Source of the DNA: Fiminaster sp050874705
Lineage (GTDB): Bacteria; Bacillota_I; Bacilli_A; RFN20; CAG-826
Direction: 5' to 3'
Length of the DNA: 32,836 nt
Assembly (NCBI GenBank): GCA_050874705.1
Contig: JBNMLE010000010.1
Location: forward strand, 1 to 32,836
The position numbers and the translations under genes were made by a program. The notes under the pieces are model-generated. The model did not search any database and had not been told where the DNA came from. It saw only the letters and a list, made by a program, of their open reading frames with translations. Of the stretch, positions 22,917 through 31,234 are shown in pieces (position 1 is the stretch's first letter; the number at the start of each line of letters is the position of its first letter).

Positions 22917-23511
22917 TGGCAATAACCTCACTTTCAACTTCTTCTTCTATTTTTATTTTATTATCGCCTTTAAATACTTTTTCTATATGAAGGACATTAT
23001 AATATTCGACAATTGCAATTATCATGCTTACCAAAACGACAACATGAGCCGCTAAAGTGAATGCATAATTTGTCCAAATACTTGGAATTCCTGAATATAT
23101 ATAGACAAAAAACATAGCCACAAAATCAAGAGCGTACAAAACTGTTCCTAATAGCAAAATCTTAATTCTTCCTTTGGAAGCAAATATTCCAAGGAATGTA
23201 AATCCTGCTCCCAATATCAAGGCAATCAATATCATTAAGAAATCCGCTAATAGAAGGTCACAAGATTTTAAAAGCAAACTATTTATGAATATTTGCAATG
23301 TAAAATTTAGTGCAAATCCACTTGTGGGCCATTTAAAAGATATATTTTCAATCACGCTATTAGTTCCAAGTTGAATTGTGCCAATAATAATTGCAAATAT
23401 ATTTAATAGACCTGCCCACATAAGGAATATTGATGTTTTTTGATACATCTTCACTGCTTTATTGTGCGCTTCGTGATAAGTAATTGGCTTTTTTTGTCGT
23501 TTTTGTTTCAT
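22906..23511 (-). CDS. Unrecognised multi-pass membrane protein between asp23 and nusB
   Basis: A 201-residue protein I cannot place. A basic N-terminus (KQKRQKKP) precedes four or five membrane segments, at roughly residues 28-49, 65-85, 88-112, 117-140 and 148-170. The C-terminal tail is charged (KIKIEEEVESEV). It begins 3 bases after the asp23 stop, lacks a Shine-Dalgarno sequence, and ends 11 bases inside nusB, so it should be translated by coupling and is part of the same operon. Asp23-family proteins in Firmicutes often pair with small membrane proteins (AmaP and others). This one could be a membrane partner of the Asp23 protein, but that is inference. Confidence 0.75.
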   Translation of the reverse strand: MKQKRQKKPITYHEAHNKAVKMYQKTSIFLMWAGLLNIFAIIIGTIQLGTNSVIENISFKWPTSGFALNFTLQIFINSLLLKSCDLLLADFLMILIALILGAGFTFLGIFASKGRIKILLLGTVLYALDFVAMFFVYIYSGIPSIWTNYAFTLAAHVVVLVSMIIAIVEYYNVLHIEKVFKGDNKIKIEEEVESEVIANGK

Positions 23512-23514
23512 AAA

Positions 23515-23856
23515 TTAAGCAAATGAAGCAACTTTTAACTCGATTTGGAATGGAACAGATTCTGTATAAGCTGTAATCGATCTAGCAACTTCTTCTTGAA
23601 TTGCCAAACAAACTTTATCCGAATTAACACCTTTTTTAAGGATAATAGAAATCCTAATTTCTACTGAACCATCAATTCTAAAAGTAATTTTTATTGGACT
23701 GTTAAGATTAAAAGGCATTTTTTTCGTAGCAGCAGGCGAAATACTTGCACCACTTACACGTGATACAGCATCGCTGACAATTTGTTCAAAAACACGACGT
23801 GATATACCTATCTCGCCACTTCTTGAATAATTTTTAATATAAATATAATCCGCCAT
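23515..23856 (-). CDS. Asp23/Gls24 family protein (YqhY-like)
   Basis: A 113-residue Asp23/Gls24 (DUF322) protein. The family pattern is visible: GEIGISRRVFEQIVSDAVSR at the start, a central beta region (PIKITFRIDGSVEIRISIIL), then KVCLAIQEEVARSITAYTE. Members act in envelope homeostasis or, for YqhY beside nusB in Bacillus, affect fatty-acid synthesis. Here the gene lies upstream of nusB as yqhY does, but accB-accC are replaced by tkt. AAGGAGAA lies 6 bases before the ATG. Confidence 0.88.
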   Translation of the reverse strand: MADYIYIKNYSRSGEIGISRRVFEQIVSDAVSRVSGASISPAATKKMPFNLNSPIKITFRIDGSVEIRISIILKKGVNSDKVCLAIQEEVARSITAYTESVPFQIELKVASFA

Positions 23857-23870
23857 GTCGTTCTCCTTTA

Positions 23871-25841
23871 TTATTTAACATTCTCTAAAATGTAATTAAC
23901 TAAATCTTCTGGCAAGAATTTATAAGCCTTGATTGCGTCTTTCGCTGGTGCGCTTGTACCAAAAGTATCGATGCCATAATTATAATCAGCATATTTGGCC
24001 CAACCGAATGTTGATAACATTTCAACTGAAACAATTTTTGATTTAGGTAGAGAAAGAACACTGTTTTTGTATTCTTTATCTTGCTTATCATATAAATATG
24101 TTGAAGGCATAGAAACGACTCTTACATCGATTCCTTTTTCTTTTAATAGTTCTTGCGCTTTAATACATAAAGATACTTCACTACCAGTTGCAAGAAGAAT
24201 TAAATCTAATTTATTTTCTTCTTTGCTTATAATATAAGCGCCCTTTTTAACATCATTATATTTTGATGATAAAAGAGGTAAATTTTGACGAGATAAAATT
24301 AAACATGTAGGTGTTTCTTTACTTTCAAGAGCTATTTCCCAAGCTGCATATGTTTCTCTAGCGTCACATGGTCTAATAACATTTACATTTGGAATGCTTC
24401 TTAGCATAGCTAAATGTTCGATCGGTTGATGGGTAGGACCATCTTCTCCAACAGCAATGCTATCGTGAGAGAAAAGATAAATTGCAGGTAAATTGCTTAA
24501 TGCAGACATTCTTATTGCGGATTTCATATAATCGCTAAAAACTAAGAATGCACCAACATATGTTTTTACTCCACCATGAAGAAGCATACCATTTTGTGCG
24601 CTAGCCATTGCAAATTCACGTATACCAAAATTAATATTTCTTCCATATGGTGTTTCTTTTGTAAAGTTAACGCCATCTGTTATTTTTGTCATTACACTTC
24701 CGGCAACATCAGCACTTCCACCCATTACAAATGGAATTCTTTGGTGAAGTTCATTGAGAGCTTTTCCACTGCTTACACGTGAAGAATCATTATTTGTTTC
24801 TTCAAATGTTGGTTCATTATCAAAATATGATGAAACGTCTCCTGCAAAAGCTTTTTTGAATGTTTCATAAGCATCTTTGTGCTCGTTACTATATTCTTTT
24901 ACATTCTTGTTCCAAATTTCTTCTGCTTCAACGCCGCGTTTTACGAAATTATTTTTAAAATTATCGTAGACTTCTTGTGGAATAAAGAATTCAGGGTAAT
25001 CATAACCATAAACTTCTTTAGCGTGTTTTCCATCATCTAATCCTAGAGGATTACCATGAACTTTACATGTGCCTTGTTTTTCACTTCCGTAGCCAATTAT
25101 TGTGTGAACAATGATAAGTGTTGGTTTATCTAAACTTGTTTTTGCTTTAACAATTGCTCTATCGATAGCTTCTATATCGTTGCCGTCTTTAACTTCTAAA
25201 ACATCCCATTCGCTAGCGATAAATCTTTCACGAACATTTTCAGAGAAAGATAAGTCAATACCACCATCAAGAGTTACAGCGTTACTGTCATAAATTAAAA
25301 TCAATTTATTTAATTTTTGGTGTCCCGCTAAAGAAATAGCTTCTTGGGAGAGGCCTTCTTGAAGACATCCGTCACCACATAATACATATGTATAATGATT
25401 AATTAATCTATTTCCATCTGGATATTGAGCACTTGTTGCACGTTCAGCCATTGCAATACCAACAGCTTGGGCAATTCCTTGTCCAAGCGGACCACTAGTG
25501 GCATCGACGCCTTTTGTGTGCATATATTCTGGATGTCCTGGAGTAAGACTACCTAATTGTCTAAATGATTTTAAATCATCCATTAAAAGTGGGTAGCCAC
25601 AAACATGTAGCATTGTATAAAGAAGCGAACTAGCATGTCCTGCAGAAAGCACGAATCTATCGCGGTTAATCCATGTTGGATCATTTGGATTAGCAACTAA
25701 ATGATTATTGAATAAAGTATAAAGTATTGGCGCACTTCCAAGAGCCATTCCTGGGTGACCACTTTTAGCTTTATTAACAACATCAATGCATGTTGCTCTA
25801 ATTGCACCTACACATAAATTATCTAATTGTTTATTACTCAT
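23871..25841 (-). CDS. tkt: Transketolase
   Basis: Thiamine-diphosphate enzyme moving two-carbon units between sugar phosphates in the pentose phosphate pathway. The 656 residues and motifs are standard: KSGHPGMALGSAP, GPLGQGIAQAVG (117-128), the ThDP motif starting CGDGCLQEG (155-163) and ending YDSNAVTLDG (N187), GIREFAMASAQNG, and SHDSIAVGEDGPTHQPIEH. It starts 15 bases after aspS with AAGGAG upstream. Its product glyceraldehyde 3-phosphate is a substrate of Dxs, encoded further down the same gene run. Confidence 0.97.
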   Translation of the reverse strand: MSNKQLDNLCVGAIRATCIDVVNKAKSGHPGMALGSAPILYTLFNNHLVANPNDPTWINRDRFVLSAGHASSLLYTMLHVCGYPLLMDDLKSFRQLGSLTPGHPEYMHTKGVDATSGPLGQGIAQAVGIAMAERATSAQYPDGNRLINHYTYVLCGDGCLQEGLSQEAISLAGHQKLNKLILIYDSNAVTLDGGIDLSFSENVRERFIASEWDVLEVKDGNDIEAIDRAIVKAKTSLDKPTLIIVHTIIGYGSEKQGTCKVHGNPLGLDDGKHAKEVYGYDYPEFFIPQEVYDNFKNNFVKRGVEAEEIWNKNVKEYSNEHKDAYETFKKAFAGDVSSYFDNEPTFEETNNDSSRVSSGKALNELHQRIPFVMGGSADVAGSVMTKITDGVNFTKETPYGRNINFGIREFAMASAQNGMLLHGGVKTYVGAFLVFSDYMKSAIRMSALSNLPAIYLFSHDSIAVGEDGPTHQPIEHLAMLRSIPNVNVIRPCDARETYAAWEIALESKETPTCLILSRQNLPLLSSKYNDVKKGAYIISKEENKLDLILLATGSEVSLCIKAQELLKEKGIDVRVVSMPSTYLYDKQDKEYKNSVLSLPKSKIVSVEMLSTFGWAKYADYNYGIDTFGTSAPAKDAIKAYKFLPEDLVNYILENVK

Positions 25842-25856
25842 GTTTTTCTCCTTATT

Positions 25857-27578
25857 TTATTTTTTTATCTCGATTCCTAAATCGTCTAATTGGGCTTGAT
25901 CGACTGGTTGAGGAGCGTTGCTCATTGGGCATGCTGCCTTAAGATTTTTAGGGAAAGCTATAACATCACGAATATTGTCTGTTCCGCAAATAATCATCGA
26001 AAGTCTTTCAAGACCAAATGCGATGCCGCCATGTGGAGGCGTACCATAATCAAATGCATTGACAAAATATCCAAATTTACGAGCGATATCTTCTTGTGAG
26101 AATCCAAGAATTTTGAATATTTGTTTTTGCATATCTTCATCATAAATTCTTAATGAACCACCACCAGCTTCATAGCCGTTGATGACAATATCATATGCTG
26201 CAGATAATACTTTGCTAGGATCTGAGTATAAATATTGAGCAGTTTCAGGTGTTGGACGAGTAAATGGATGATGAAGAGGCGAATAAGATCCATCATCATT
26301 TTTTTCAAATAATGGGAAGTTAACAACCCACAATAAATCATATGTATTAGGCTTAACATATCCTAATTCATGACCATATTTACTGCGTAAAGCGCCTAAA
26401 CAGAAGTTAACTCTTTCAAGTTTACCACTTGCTACGATGATAACGTCGTTTTCGTTTGCTTTACTTACATTTAATAATTCTTTTTCCAAGTCTTCATTTA
26501 AGAATTTGGTTAAGCTTCCTTCTAATTTGTTTTCGTGAACTTTGAATATTCCTAAACCAGGTAAAGAGAATTTTTTGGCTTCAAGATTTAATGAATCAAT
26601 CGTTTTTCTTGAAAATTTATCGGCTACATTTGGAACCACGATTGCCTTAATAGCGTCAGCTCCATGATAACCATTAAATTCAGATTTTTCTAAAATATTT
26701 TTAACATCGAATAAATGCATTCCGAAGCGTGTATCTGGCTTATCACTACCATAAACATTTACTGCTTCACTGTAATCCATTCTTCTAAGAGGTGTTGCAA
26801 TATCAACATTAATAACTTCTTTAAAGACTCTTTTTAAGAATCCTTCCATTATTGTTAAAATTTGATCTTGGTCAAGGAATGACATTTCTAAGTCAATTTG
26901 GGTAAATTCAGGTTGTCTATCTTGACGTAAATCTTCATCTCTAAAGCAACGCGCAATTTGATAATATCTTTCCATTCCGCCAATCATAAGCAATTGTTTA
27001 AATAATTGAGGTGATTGAGGAAGAGCGTAAAAACTACCATGAGATATTCTTGATGGAACAATATAATCTCTAGCGCCTTCTGGTGTTGAAAGAATTAGAC
27101 ATGGTGTTTCGACTTCAATGAAATCATTTTTATCAAAATAATCATGTGCTATGCGAACAATATGTGCTCTTTTCATGAGATTTTGTTGTAAGCATGGTCT
27201 TCTTAAATCAAGATATCTGTATTTTAATCTTGTGTCTTCTAAAGCATCTGTATCATCTTGAATCATCATTGGAGTTGTTTTAGCTTTGCTAAATACTTCA
27301 ATTGAATCCGCGACAATTTCAATGTCACCAGTTTTTAAATTTTTGTTTGGAGTATCTTTTTTATTAACTGTGCCTTTAACAGAAATTACATATTCATTTC
27401 TAACATCTGGAACAATAGTTCCTTCATTAACAACTACTTGAATGATTCCGCTTCTATCTCTTAAATCGATAAATAAAAGTGAACCTAAATTTCTTCTTTT
27501 AGCAACCCAACCAACTAAGGTTACTTTTTTTCCGACATCTTTAATTGATAAATCAGTATTTCTACAAGTTCTTTCCAT
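25857..27578 (-). CDS. aspS: Aspartyl-tRNA synthetase
   Basis: Charges tRNA-Asp. The 573-residue bacterial type has an N-terminal OB-fold (KVTLVGWVAKRRNLGSLLFI), class II motif 2 (ARCFRDEDLRQDRQPEFTQ), a GAD insertion domain and motif 3 (GIAFGLERLSMIICG) near the end. I place the start at ATG 27578 (MERTCRNTD), one base after the hisS stop with AAGGAGA upstream; a start at 27611 would add 11 atypical residues inside hisS. Whether it is discriminating, or also makes Asp-tRNA-Asn, is not clear from sequence alone. Confidence 0.97.
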   Translation of the reverse strand: MERTCRNTDLSIKDVGKKVTLVGWVAKRRNLGSLLFIDLRDRSGIIQVVVNEGTIVPDVRNEYVISVKGTVNKKDTPNKNLKTGDIEIVADSIEVFSKAKTTPMMIQDDTDALEDTRLKYRYLDLRRPCLQQNLMKRAHIVRIAHDYFDKNDFIEVETPCLILSTPEGARDYIVPSRISHGSFYALPQSPQLFKQLLMIGGMERYYQIARCFRDEDLRQDRQPEFTQIDLEMSFLDQDQILTIMEGFLKRVFKEVINVDIATPLRRMDYSEAVNVYGSDKPDTRFGMHLFDVKNILEKSEFNGYHGADAIKAIVVPNVADKFSRKTIDSLNLEAKKFSLPGLGIFKVHENKLEGSLTKFLNEDLEKELLNVSKANENDVIIVASGKLERVNFCLGALRSKYGHELGYVKPNTYDLLWVVNFPLFEKNDDGSYSPLHHPFTRPTPETAQYLYSDPSKVLSAAYDIVINGYEAGGGSLRIYDEDMQKQIFKILGFSQEDIARKFGYFVNAFDYGTPPHGGIAFGLERLSMIICGTDNIRDVIAFPKNLKAACPMSNAPQPVDQAQLDDLGIEIKK

Positions 27579-27579
27579 T

Positions 27580-28866
27580 TTATTCTCCTTCATTGTTGTT
27601 ATATTCTTCAATCATCGAAGGAAGTACTCTATCCGCATCTTCCAAAGAAATGGTTGTTTGTTCTTGTGATTTTAAATTCTTAATTGTAAGTTTTTTATCT
27701 TTTAATTCATCATCGCCGACAATAATTGCAAATTTTGCTCTTCTTCTTGCGGCAATTTTGAATAAGGCTTTGAATGATTTAGTTTCATTATTACCATCAG
27801 TAACTAATCCGAACGAACGAAGCATATCTTTTAGAATAAAATTGCTTTCAATTGCTTGTTCATTCATTCCCATTAAGTAATAATCAAGTCCAGTAGAAGA
27901 ATTTTCATCTCCTAATAGTTTTTTAATAACATAATAAAGTCTTTCTTCTCCAAACGATAAGCCGACACCTTCTAAATCAGGGCCACCGATTTCTTTAAGA
28001 AGGTTTTTGTAGTGACCTCCACCACCAAGAGCGCCAACTTCGTCATTCAAATCATGATACTCAAAGACAATGCCAGTGTAATAATCAAGTCCTCTTACTA
28101 AAGTATCATCTTGTTCAACTTTGACGCCTACACTTTCAAGAATATTTATAACTTTATCGAAATAAATTTTAGCTTCGACAGATAAATAGTCTTTCATTTT
28201 TGGAGCGTTTTTAATTAATTCTTGATCTTCTGGGACTTTACAATCAAGTATGCGAAGCGGATTAATTTCTAATCTTCTTTTACAATCATCACACATATTA
28301 TCGATGTGTTTTGCAAAATATTCTTTTAATGCAACGCGATAATTATCTCTGGATTGTTGATCGCCGAGCGTATTAATCATCACTTTTACATCACCTAATC
28401 CAATTGTTTCAAGGAATCTTTTACCTAATAAAACAACTTCAGCATCTTCGTATTCATTTTTAACACCAACTTGTTCTATACCAAATTGATGGAATTGACG
28501 ATATCGTCCTGCTTGTGGTCTTTCATATCTAAAGCAAGGACCAAAATAATAAAATTTTAAAGGTAAGTCACTTGTTGCATAAAGTTTATTGCTTACAATG
28601 CTACGCATAACTCCCGCTGTCATTTCAGGACGTAATGTTATTTCTCTATTTCCTTTATCAAGGAATGTGTACATTTCTTTTGTGACGATGTCGCTTGATT
28701 CACCAACAGAGCGAACAAATAAAGGAGAATGTTCGATGATTGGAGTTCTTATTTCTTTATAGCCAAAAACATCAGCAACCATTCTAGCGGCCATTTCTAA
28801 TTTAAAATAAAGATCCGCTTCATCGCCGATTATATCGTGAGTACCTTTTACAGGATTAATTTCCAT
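27580..28866 (-). CDS. hisS: Histidyl-tRNA synthetase
   Basis: Charges tRNA-His. The 428-residue class II enzyme shows KGTHDIIGDEA at the start, TLRPEMTAGVMRSI, motif 2 (CFRYERPQAGRYRQFHQ), the histidine-binding RGLDYYTGIVFEY, and motif 3 (EGVGLSFGEERL). The anticodon-binding domain follows. It is the first gene of a long co-directional run, with its own consensus promoter and AGAGG 8 bases before the ATG. The leader is only about 20 bases, so there is no T-box riboswitch of the kind often found ahead of hisS-aspS. Confidence 0.97.
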   Translation of the reverse strand: MEINPVKGTHDIIGDEADLYFKLEMAARMVADVFGYKEIRTPIIEHSPLFVRSVGESSDIVTKEMYTFLDKGNREITLRPEMTAGVMRSIVSNKLYATSDLPLKFYYFGPCFRYERPQAGRYRQFHQFGIEQVGVKNEYEDAEVVLLGKRFLETIGLGDVKVMINTLGDQQSRDNYRVALKEYFAKHIDNMCDDCKRRLEINPLRILDCKVPEDQELIKNAPKMKDYLSVEAKIYFDKVINILESVGVKVEQDDTLVRGLDYYTGIVFEYHDLNDEVGALGGGGHYKNLLKEIGGPDLEGVGLSFGEERLYYVIKKLLGDENSSTGLDYYLMGMNEQAIESNFILKDMLRSFGLVTDGNNETKSFKALFKIAARRRAKFAIIVGDDELKDKKLTIKNLKSQEQTTISLEDADRVLPSMIEEYNNNEGE

Positions 28867-28892
28867 ATTAAAACCTCTTTCTCAATGAGATA

Positions 28893-28921
28893 ATTATACA
28901 TATTTTAATATGTAAGGTCAA
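28893..28921 (-). promoter_or_regulatory. Promoter of the hisS operon, with spacer palindrome
   Basis: On the - strand, TTGACC (28921-28916), a 17-bp spacer and TATAAT (28898-28893). The spacer region holds the inverted repeat TACATAT / ATATGTA (28897-28903 and 28908-28914, 4-base loop), a possible operator. Confidence 0.75.
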
Positions 28922-28951
28922 ACGATAGAAAATTGTTTTATGAAAAGTATA

Positions 28952-31159
28952 TTAATGAATTATTCTTTGTATTTCGTTTACACTTTTTATATTTTTCAAA
29001 ATATTAAACAAATCTTGAAGTTGCGAAGCGTTATTTACATATATTGTCGCAGTGATTGTTGTTTCTCTTGTTGATGTATGTAAATGAGCGTTAATTGCAG
29101 TAACTGGAATGTTTTTTTGCGACAAAACATTCATTACATCCATGAGAAGATTCGGTCTATCATTACATTCAATTTTTATATCAACTGGATAAGCGTTTTT
29201 CTTCAAATCATCACGCCAAAAAACTTCGATGAGACGTTTACTTTCGTTAACAATATTTGGACAATTTTTTCTATGAACACTAACACCTTTTCCTTTTGTA
29301 ATATAGCCTACTATTTCATCCCCAGGAATAGGTGTGCAGCAAGACGCTAAAGATATAGCAATCTTCCCAGCATTTTTAACATAAACAGGAGAATCATCTG
29401 TTTCAACTTTCTCAACTTTATTTAATTTGATTTTTTCTTTTGGCTTTACATTAAGAAAATCTATAATCGCACCAGGAGTAGGATTTTTATTTGAAACCAT
29501 TAAATACAAATTATTTAAATCATCTACTTTGAAATTGGAAAAAACATTTTGATTATTCAAAAGTTGTTCCATTTCTCCTTCTCCAATATCATATGCTTTA
29601 AATGCATCAAGGCATATTTGTTTGCCTTTAGCAATTTTATCTTCTTTAAGAAAATCGGCGTTCTTTTTGGCAAGAAATTTTCTAATATGTGAACGAGCAA
29701 AGTTTGTTGTTGCTATTTTTAACCAATCTTCATTTGGCCCTTGAGATGCTTTTGATGTTTTAATTTCAACAATATCTCCAGTTTTTAGTACCGTATTTAA
29801 AGGAACCATCGAATTATTTACAATTGCTCCTACTGCTTTTTCGGCCACACCTGTGTGAATTTTATATGCAAAATCAAGAGGTGTTGAACCCGCTGGTAAA
29901 TCGATGACTTTTCCTTTTGGTGTAAAGCAATAAACATTTGCTTCGAAAATATCATGCGACAAAGAATTCATATATTCTTTAGCGTTATCACTATCTTCTT
30001 CAGAAATATTAACTAAATCTCTAAGCCAATGAAGTTTTTCTTCAATCTCTTTTTGTTCTTGTTTTGGAGAATAATTGCTTCCTTCTTTATATCGCCAATG
30101 AGCTGCGATGCCGCTTTCCGCAACATCATCCATATCTTTTGTACGAATTTGAACCTCAAAAGTATTACCATCGCCTGAAAGAATGCATGTATGTAACGAC
30201 TGGTACATATTTGGTTTTGGCATAGCAATATAATCTTTAAAACGGCCTGGAATAGGCGTATATGTAGCGTGAATAATACCTAATATTTCATAACATTGAA
30301 GTTCGGTTTCGGTGATAATTCTAATCGCTAAAAGATCGAAAATTTCTTCTGGTTTATGATGCTTAACATATATCTTACGATATATGGAATATAATGATTT
30401 AACTCTTGATTCCATTTGAAATGGAATATTTTGTTTAAATAAAATATCTGCAACTCTCTTAGAAAAGTTATCAAGAGATTTTTGCCCATTTTTAATTCTT
30501 TTATTAATTAATGCAGTTATCTCATTATATTTTTCAGGTTCAAGATATTTCAAAGATAAATCTTCAAGTTCACTTTTAATTGTATTAATACCTAATCTAT
30601 GAGCAATAGGTGCGAAAACTTCTAATGTTTCTTTAGCAAGAGTCTTTTGTCTATTTTCTGGCAAAGAATCAAGTGTGCGCATATTGTGAAGACGGTCTGC
30701 AAGTTTAATCACAATAACGCGAACATCTTTTGCCATTCCTAAAAATATCTTTCGATGATCTTCAGCAACAAAATCTTCTTCTTTTCGATGAGAAAGTTTT
30801 AATCTTTGGATTTTTGTTAACGAATCAACAATCATGCAAACATCATCACCAAAAACTTTTAGATCATCTAGAGTTGCATCAGTGTCTTCAACAACATCAT
30901 GAAGAAGTCCAGCTGCTAAAGTAGTCGGACCACAATTAAGTTCCGTTAAAATATAACAAACTTCAATTAAATGATGAATATAAGGTTCACCACTGCGTCT
31001 ATATTGTCCTTCGTGTTTCTTTTTGGCAAATTCATAGGCATCTTCAACAAGTTGTCTAGACTTTGGGTTTGTTATATAAACATAATATTTTTCTTTAACT
31101 TCATCAAAAGTATGAAGTTTGATTTGATTTGCTTTTGTTTGTTCTTTCAAGTTTTCCAT
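28952..31159 (-). CDS. rel: Bifunctional (p)ppGpp synthetase/hydrolase (Rel)
   Basis: Makes and degrades the stringent-response alarmone. The domains are in order. The hydrolase HD domain has H62-H63, HD at 87-88 and ED at 91-92 (LLHDVVEDTD), with LADRLHNMRTL. The synthetase domain, about 240-350, includes RFKDYIAMPKPNMYQSLHT and FEVQIRT. The TGS domain is at about 395-455 (VYCFTPKGKVIDLP), a zinc-finger/helical part has ASCCTPIPGDEI, and the ACT domain lies at the C-terminus. Both active sites look intact, so the enzyme should be bifunctional. Length 735. It has no Shine-Dalgarno; TATAAT lies 8 bases before the ATG. Confidence 0.96.
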   Translation of the reverse strand: MENLKEQTKANQIKLHTFDEVKEKYYVYITNPKSRQLVEDAYEFAKKKHEGQYRRSGEPYIHHLIEVCYILTELNCGPTTLAAGLLHDVVEDTDATLDDLKVFGDDVCMIVDSLTKIQRLKLSHRKEEDFVAEDHRKIFLGMAKDVRVIVIKLADRLHNMRTLDSLPENRQKTLAKETLEVFAPIAHRLGINTIKSELEDLSLKYLEPEKYNEITALINKRIKNGQKSLDNFSKRVADILFKQNIPFQMESRVKSLYSIYRKIYVKHHKPEEIFDLLAIRIITETELQCYEILGIIHATYTPIPGRFKDYIAMPKPNMYQSLHTCILSGDGNTFEVQIRTKDMDDVAESGIAAHWRYKEGSNYSPKQEQKEIEEKLHWLRDLVNISEEDSDNAKEYMNSLSHDIFEANVYCFTPKGKVIDLPAGSTPLDFAYKIHTGVAEKAVGAIVNNSMVPLNTVLKTGDIVEIKTSKASQGPNEDWLKIATTNFARSHIRKFLAKKNADFLKEDKIAKGKQICLDAFKAYDIGEGEMEQLLNNQNVFSNFKVDDLNNLYLMVSNKNPTPGAIIDFLNVKPKEKIKLNKVEKVETDDSPVYVKNAGKIAISLASCCTPIPGDEIVGYITKGKGVSVHRKNCPNIVNESKRLIEVFWRDDLKKNAYPVDIKIECNDRPNLLMDVMNVLSQKNIPVTAINAHLHTSTRETTITATIYVNNASQLQDLFNILKNIKSVNEIQRIIH

Positions 31160-31167
31160 AAGTGTAT

Positions 31168-31173
31168 ATTATA
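31168..31173 (-). promoter_or_regulatory. -10 box of rel (near-leaderless arrangement)
   Basis: Perfect TATAAT on the - strand with an 8-base gap (ATACACTT) to the rel ATG. +1 would fall at or 1-2 bases before the start codon. No Shine-Dalgarno sequence; the -35 is weak. Confidence 0.45.
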
Positions 31174-31234
31174 TGAAATTAATATAAATATTAAAATTAT
31201 TTATTAATTGATAAGGCAAAAAGCGTTGTTATGA

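Noticed and set aside
28867..28951. T-box riboswitch ahead of hisS-aspS
   Set aside because: The promoter leaves a leader of about 20 bases, far shorter than a T-box, and no T-box sequence is seen.
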